Assembly: GCA_016706365.1 (NCBI GenBank)
Contig: JADJJU010000006.1
Span: 186,001 to 250,000, forward strand
From: Saprospiraceae bacterium
GTDB taxonomy: Bacteria; Bacteroidota; Bacteroidia; Chitinophagales; Saprospiraceae
Reading direction: 5' to 3'
DNA length: 64,000 nucleotides
The notes beneath the pieces were generated by a model, which made no database searches, was not told where the DNA came from, and saw only the letters and a list, made by a program, of their open reading frames with translations. The position numbers and the translations under genes were made by a program. Below, piece by piece: positions 62,662-64,000 of the stretch. Within the stretch, counting starts at the first letter, position 1; each line of letters starts with the position of its first letter.

Positions 62662-64000
62662 ATGTTTCAGAGTTTATCAGATAAATTAGAAGGTGTATTT
62701 AAGACCCTTAGCGGAGACAGTAAGCTTACGGAGCTAAATATTGCTGCCTCCATCAAAGAAATTCGCCGTGCCCTGGTAGCAGCGGATGTAAACTACAAAA
62801 TTGCAAAGGAATTCACAGATAAAGTCAAAGACGAAGCGCTGGGCAAAAGTAATGTTCTGAAAGCCGTTAAGCCCGGGGAACTTATGGTCAAGATCGTCAT
62901 GGACGAATTGGTAGATCTGATGGGTGGACAATCAGTCGGTATCAATACCAAGGGTAATCCGGCAGTAATCCTAATCGCAGGACTTCAGGGTTCCGGTAAA
63001 ACAACATTCTCAGGTAAGCTGGCAAATTATCTTCGCTACAAGAAGAATCAACGTCCACTCCTCGTAGCCTGTGACGTCTATCGTCCTGCAGCGATCAATC
63101 AGTTGACAGTACTCGGTGAACAAATCGGAGTGCCGGTATTTAAAGACGAAGAGAGTAAAAGTCCTCTGGATATTGCCCTTCGAGCCATTGCTTTTGCCAA
63201 AGCTAACAGTCATGATGTGGTGATCGTCGATACTGCCGGTCGTTTGGCAATTGATGAGGCGATGATGAAAGAGATCAGCGGATTGAAAGAAGGACTTGCT
63301 CCACAGGAGACGCTATTCGTAGTGGATTCAATGACAGGTCAGGATGCGGTAAATACTGCAAAGACTTTTAACGATACTATCAATTTCGATGGTGTTGTTC
63401 TAACCAAGTTGGACGGTGATACAAGAGGTGGAGCAGCTTTTTCTATTAAATATACTGTCGGCAAGCCCATTAAATTTGTTTCTACAGGCGAGAAGATGGA
63501 TACCCTGGATGTGTTCTTCCCGGAAAGGATGGCTCAGAGAATACTGGGAATGGGTGATATTGTAACCTTCGTTGAAAAAGCGCAGGAGCAATTTGATGAG
63601 GAGGAAGCTAAGAGAATTGAAAAGAAAATTCGCAAAAATAAATTTGACTTCAATGACTTCCTGAGTCAGTTAGGTCAAATAAAAAAGATGGGAGATATCA
63701 AGAGTTTGCTGAATATGATTCCGGGCATGAGTAAAATGACCAAAGATCTGGATATCGATGACAAGGCATTTTTAAAAGTAGAATCCATTATCCATTCTAT
63801 GACTCCTCAGGAAAGAAGCAATCCTGAGTTGATCAATATGAATCGCAAAAAAAGAATTTCGAAAGGTTGTGGGCGTGATATTCATGAGATCAATTTGTTC
63901 CTGAAACAATTTGATCAAATGGCCAAAATGATGCACACAATGAGTAAAGGAAAAGGTATGGCAAACATGGTTGGCGGCATGAAAGGAATACGTCCAAATT
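62662..64000 (+). CDS. ffh: Signal recognition particle protein Ffh (3' end beyond window)
   Basis: Ffh binds 4.5S RNA and delivers ribosomes making membrane proteins to FtsY. The N domain (LSDKLEGVFKTLSG, IRRALVAADVNYKIA) leads to the GTPase with GLQGSGKTTFSGKLA (about residues 106-120), VDTAGRLAID and TKLDGDTRGGAA. The M domain begins near FDFNDFLSQLGQIKKMGD and includes the methionine-rich MIPGMSKM and FDQMAKMMHTM. The frame is open to the last base, with no frameshift over 446 codons. Confidence 0.96.
   Translation, partial: MFQSLSDKLEGVFKTLSGDSKLTELNIAASIKEIRRALVAADVNYKIAKEFTDKVKDEALGKSNVLKAVKPGELMVKIVMDELVDLMGGQSVGINTKGNPAVILIAGLQGSGKTTFSGKLANYLRYKKNQRPLLVACDVYRPAAINQLTVLGEQIGVPVFKDEESKSPLDIALRAIAFAKANSHDVVIVDTAGRLAIDEAMMKEISGLKEGLAPQETLFVVDSMTGQDAVNTAKTFNDTINFDGVVLTKLDGDTRGGAAFSIKYTVGKPIKFVSTGEKMDTLDVFFPERMAQRILGMGDIVTFVEKAQEQFDEEEAKRIEKKIRKNKFDFNDFLSQLGQIKKMGDIKSLLNMIPGMSKMTKDLDIDDKAFLKVESIIHSMTPQERSNPELINMNRKKRISKGCGRDIHEINLFLKQFDQMAKMMHTMSKGKGMANMVGGMKGIRPN

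Overview
The window looks like a chromosomal segment of a Bacteroidota bacterium, most likely from the Saprospirales/Chitinophagales side. The evidence is an lpxC-fabZ fusion, proteins with C-terminal type IX secretion (T9SS) sorting domains, a carboxypeptidase-regulatory-domain outer-membrane barrel protein, DUF5686 and putative-porin outer-membrane proteins, a LytS/LytTR two-component pair with a beta-propeller sensor, and recurrent TAnnTTTG -7 promoter boxes just upstream of genes. I see no rRNA, tRNA, CRISPR array, prophage or intact transposon.

Layout. 1-2.2 kb (minus strand): RluA-type pseudouridine synthase (cut by the window edge), a family 2 glycosyltransferase and ribF. 2.5-4.5 kb (plus): Mrp ATPase and an NFU protein (Fe-S cluster handling) with a small membrane protein. 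4.5-11 kb: broken pyrF, an SDR/DUF2867 protein, a DnaQ-exonuclease/GIY-YIG fusion, a NamZ-type muramidase and a broken MATE exporter. 11-18 kb: a secreted HYR-like repeat protein with a T9SS tail, then a sensor kinase and LytTR regulator, all frameshifted. 18-25.4 kb: outer-membrane receptor-like protein, several small DUF proteins (DUF1579, DUF1801, DUF6069-like) and a membrane-inserted amidohydrolase. 25.4-32 kb: a candidate structured small RNA with a strong terminator, then AddB and AddA (AddA interrupted). 32-41.6 kb: DUF5686 protein, a coiled-coil membrane protein, a decayed T9SS alpha-amylase, a second decayed T9SS protein and a putative porin. 41.6-51 kb: fabI, recN, a TMTC-like TPR membrane protein, hemD-hemC, then divergently lpxD, lpxC-fabZ and an ABC ATPase. 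51-61 kb (minus): a complete reductive pyrimidine catabolism operon: CoA-acylating semialdehyde dehydrogenase, omega-aminotransferase, NCS1 permease, dihydropyrimidinase, beta-ureidopropionase, PreT, PreA. 61-64 kb: GNAT acetyltransferase, a PIN-domain toxin-antitoxin pair and the start of ffh.

The pyrimidine operon would import uracil or thymine (NCS1), reduce it (PreTA), open the ring (dihydropyrimidinase), release beta-alanine (ureidopropionase), transaminate it to malonate semialdehyde and convert that to acetyl-CoA.

Two features cut across the window. First, intergenic regions repeatedly carry arrays of degenerate 7-bp units whose sequence differs by locus, usually next to a GGCTGTT (AACAGCC) heptamer that is often in exact 7-bp register with the array. 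Second, about a dozen recognisable genes carry frameshifts. Many sit in homopolymers, but AddA, the MATE exporter and the amylase also lack internal blocks, in AddA the Walker B residues. These could be consensus errors, true decay or both, and raw reads would decide.
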